Of a stretch of DNA of 64,000 nt, positions 62,156 through 64,000 are shown in pieces. The translations under genes were made by a program, and so were the position numbers. The stretch is taken from positions 62,001 to 126,000 of the forward strand of contig NZ_JPRI01000004.1 of the NCBI RefSeq assembly GCF_000737765.1. The letters run 5' to 3'. The notes under the pieces are model-generated. The model saw nothing but the letters and a program-made list of their open reading frames with translations. It had not been told where the DNA came from and did no database searches. The stretch's first letter is position 1. Each line of letters begins with the position of its first letter. Origin of the DNA: Chryseobacterium vrystaatense (GTDB lineage Bacteria; Bacteroidota; Bacteroidia; Flavobacteriales; Weeksellaceae).

Positions 62156-63001
62156 TTACTTTTTAAGATAATTGATAATACCGATCACATCATCTTTCCC
62201 AAAACCTGCATCATGTGCAGACTGATAAGTTTCACCTAAGACTTTTGACAATGGGAAATCGGCACCTGCATTTTTAGCCAGCATAATATCTTTCAGCATG
62301 AGATCCAATGCAAAAGCGGGGTCATAGGTATTATTTATCAGCATAGGAGTTTTTACTTTTGTAGCACCGCTTCCGCTGGCACTTTCATTGATGATTTCAA
62401 GCATCGCACTGCGCTCAATTCCCAATTGATCTGCAAACAGAACCGTTTCTGCGAGTCCCTGATAGATTGCAGAAAGAAAATAGTTGATGGACAGTTTTCC
62501 TGCAATTCCTTTTCCATTTTCCCCCAAATGTTTGACCGCTTTTCCCAGTTTGTTAAGATAGGGCATGGCTCTTTGCAGATCTTTTTCTTCTCCACCGGCC
62601 ATAATGATCAGTGTTCCTTCTGCCGCCGGTACCGTACTTCCTGCAACCGGAGCATCAATGAAAGAGGCTTCTTTTATCCTGACTGCCCCGGAAAGCTCAC
62701 TACTGGCTTGCGGAGAAATAGTACTCATATCTATAAAGAGTTTTCCACTGATATCAGATTTTAGAATCTCCTCGTAAACAGCTTTTGCTGCTTGATCATC
62801 CGTAAGCATGGTGAATATGATACTGCTGTTCTGTACAAGATCCCTAACCTGAGTGTAAACCGTCGATTTTGCTTTAAAATCTTCAGCCTTTTCTGTAGAT
62901 CTGTTATAGACTGAAAGAGCGAATCCTGCTTTTTCAAGGTTTTTAGCCATTGGATGTCCCATATTTCCCAATCCGATAAATCCTATTTTTTCTGTCCCCA
63001 T
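62156..63001 (-). CDS. 3-hydroxyisobutyrate-dehydrogenase-family NAD(P)-dependent oxidoreductase
   Basis: A 281-residue beta-hydroxyacid dehydrogenase. IGFIGLGNMGHPMAKNLEKAG (residues 5-25) is the NAD(P) motif, FIDAPVAGSTVPAAEGTLIIMAGG the substrate motif, and GKGIAGKLSINYFLSAIYQGLAE carries the catalytic Lys region. It oxidises a 3-hydroxyacid or tartronate semialdehyde-like substrate. It is the first of a minus-strand series with the PPC, Crp/Fnr and PRISE genes. Confidence 0.92.
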   Translation of the reverse strand: MGTEKIGFIGLGNMGHPMAKNLEKAGFALSVYNRSTEKAEDFKAKSTVYTQVRDLVQNSSIIFTMLTDDQAAKAVYEEILKSDISGKLFIDMSTISPQASSELSGAVRIKEASFIDAPVAGSTVPAAEGTLIIMAGGEEKDLQRAMPYLNKLGKAVKHLGENGKGIAGKLSINYFLSAIYQGLAETVLFADQLGIERSAMLEIINESASGSGATKVKTPMLINNTYDPAFALDLMLKDIMLAKNAGADFPLSKVLGETYQSAHDAGFGKDDVIGIINYLKK

Positions 63002-63253
63002 TTTTTATTTTTCAATTAAATTTATTAATGGCTTTGAGTATCGTAAAGCCCGAAGAATCTAAGTCTCCCTTCTATCCTGTAAAAATAAGATAGTTATAGG
63101 TAAACCTCTTCTGTCTGCATCAAAAAACCGACCAAAGACCACCTTCGCAGTTAAAGGTTTCATTATCATTTGGGAAAGTTTTTTTGCAATCTTTTTTTCT
63201 GATAAGCTTTTAAAACCGGGAAAACTTACGGAAATTTGCACCAAATAAAATCA

Positions 63254-63886
63254 ATGAAGATCATAGATATCGAAAACTGGAACCGTAAAGAACATTTTGA
63301 ATTTTTCTCAAAAATGGCAAGTCCGTATTTTGGGTTTACCACCGAGGTGGACTGTACCAGCGCTTATGCTTATGCAAAGGATAACGGACATTCTTTTTTT
63401 GCAACATATCTTCATCGGTCAATGGTTGCTGTGAATGCTGTAGATGAACTGAAACTTAGAATTGTAGATGATCAGGTGGTTTTATATGAAGCGATTCACG
63501 CAGGCACTACAATCGGCAGGGCAGACGGCACTTTCGGATTTGCATTTATTCCTTTTTCCAAAGATTTTAATGTTTTTAATAAAGTGATGCAGGAAGAGAT
63601 CGAAGATGTACAGCGGACATCGGGGATCAGGATGAATAACGGTGAACTTGGAAAAGATCTCATCAGGCATTCAACAATTCCATGGAATTCTTTCAGTGCA
63701 TTGCTGCATCCTACCAGTTTTAATAATTCGGAATCTGTTCCTAAAATTACCTTCGGAAAGTTTAATGTACGTGACAGCAAAAAGTATCTTCCGGTTTCTG
63801 TGGAAGCCCATCATGGATTGGCAGACGGAATTCACATTGCAAAATATCTGGAAGAGTTTCAGAAGCAGCTTAACGGCGGGGAATAG
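63254..63886 (+). CDS. Chloramphenicol acetyltransferase-like (CAT fold) protein
   Basis: About 210 residues from ATG 63254; the TTG at 63236 lies inside a -7-like element GAAATTTG. The C-terminal EAHHGLADGIHIAKYLEEFQ carries the HHxxxDG active-site His of CAT enzymes, and RKEHFEFFSKMASPYFGFTTEVDCT is the usual N-terminus. It may acetylate chloramphenicol or another acceptor; resistance is not established. The remaining bases to 64000 show no gene. Confidence 0.9.
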   Translation: MKIIDIENWNRKEHFEFFSKMASPYFGFTTEVDCTSAYAYAKDNGHSFFATYLHRSMVAVNAVDELKLRIVDDQVVLYEAIHAGTTIGRADGTFGFAFIPFSKDFNVFNKVMQEEIEDVQRTSGIRMNNGELGKDLIRHSTIPWNSFSALLHPTSFNNSESVPKITFGKFNVRDSKKYLPVSVEAHHGLADGIHIAKYLEEFQKQLNGGE

Positions 63887-64000
63887 CGTTGTTTCGGGAT
63901 GCGAGATGTGGTTTTTTAAAGTTGCAGAGTTCAAAGGTATAAATTACCAGTAATGGATTGATAGATGAGTTTCCGGATGCTGTCGTACAGAGCTTCGATC

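Noticed and set aside
63059..63244. 61-codon minus-strand frame upstream of the CAT-like gene
   Set aside because: Overlaps the promoter and start region of the CAT-like gene and matches nothing known.
1..64000. CRISPR arrays, tRNA or rRNA genes, phage genes, complete insertion sequences
   Set aside because: None seen on inspection. Short repeats found are inverted terminators, the two intergenic copies and the bounded elements reported above.

Overview
The window looks like chromosomal DNA from a Chryseobacterium-type member of the Bacteroidota (Flavobacteriia, Weeksellaceae). The evidence is low GC, C-terminal type IX secretion sorting domains on secreted proteins, many promoters with the Bacteroidota -7 element TAnnTTTG, bacillithiol accessory genes, and a ligase-associated DNA repair cluster of the Bacteroidota/Proteobacteria kind. 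No rRNA, tRNA, CRISPR array, phage or intact insertion sequence was seen. Much of the window is ordinary metabolism, mixed with lineage-specific accessory genes.

Layout. 1-2020: end of leuC, then leuD and leuB. 2054-4010: a minus-strand operon (MazG-like pyrophosphohydrolase, secreted thioredoxin-fold protein, DUF4230 protein, small charged protein). 4085-5326: a lipoprotein with a TNT-like NAD glycohydrolase toxin domain, followed by a small cysteine-rich protein that could be its immunity factor. 5796-12232: a secreted reprolysin-like protease, an acyl-CoA dehydrogenase and a secreted endonuclease I; the protease and the nuclease carry type IX sorting tails. 12373-13762: SatD and DUF3307 genes behind two palindromes. 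13796-16341: purC and purF separated by a decayed 23S intervening-sequence protein gene between inverted repeats. 16429-21296: a glycerophosphodiesterase and four tandem outer-membrane barrel paralogues, with an orphan promoter/terminator unit among them. 21621-25450: two membrane proteins, aroB and a pseudouridine synthase.

25561-29869: pncA, a DEAD-box helicase flanked by two diverged copies of one intergenic region, and an overlapping operon of bacillithiol genes (YfiT/BstA-like, DUF1569, YtxJ-like) ending in a Crp/Fnr regulator. 29876-32263: a MocR-type regulator divergent from an EamA transporter. 32278-38077: a Crp/Fnr regulator between two Crp/Fnr-type boxes that sit at identical spacing from their -7 elements, followed by two unknown genes, a large-subunit catalase, a CinA-family protein and a DUF6766 membrane protein. 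The catalase and CinA genes share an identical 15-nt leader motif exactly 16 nt before their start codons. This looks like a stress regulon.

38074-44487: an AraC regulator divergent from an exported flavodoxin-RidA fusion, a frameshifted pseudogene, and a second MocR regulator divergent from a cupin / dihydrodipicolinate-synthase-like / mini-thioredoxin group. 44487-51606: a pyridoxamine-oxidase-like stress protein, a cation/proton antiporter, an AraC regulator, a nitrilase, a membrane/rhodanese operon behind a perfect 26-bp palindrome, a TetR regulator and an MFS exporter. 51609-57643: the ligase-associated DNA damage response cluster (exonuclease, ligase, helicase, PdeM). 57782-63886: SDR, GlcG/HbpS and AraC genes, a PRISE-type reductase, a Crp/Fnr regulator with nearby boxes, a PPC-domain protein, a 3-hydroxyisobutyrate-dehydrogenase-like enzyme and a chloramphenicol-acetyltransferase-like protein.

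All assignments come from reading the sequence and recalled family motifs. No search, alignment or folding was run.
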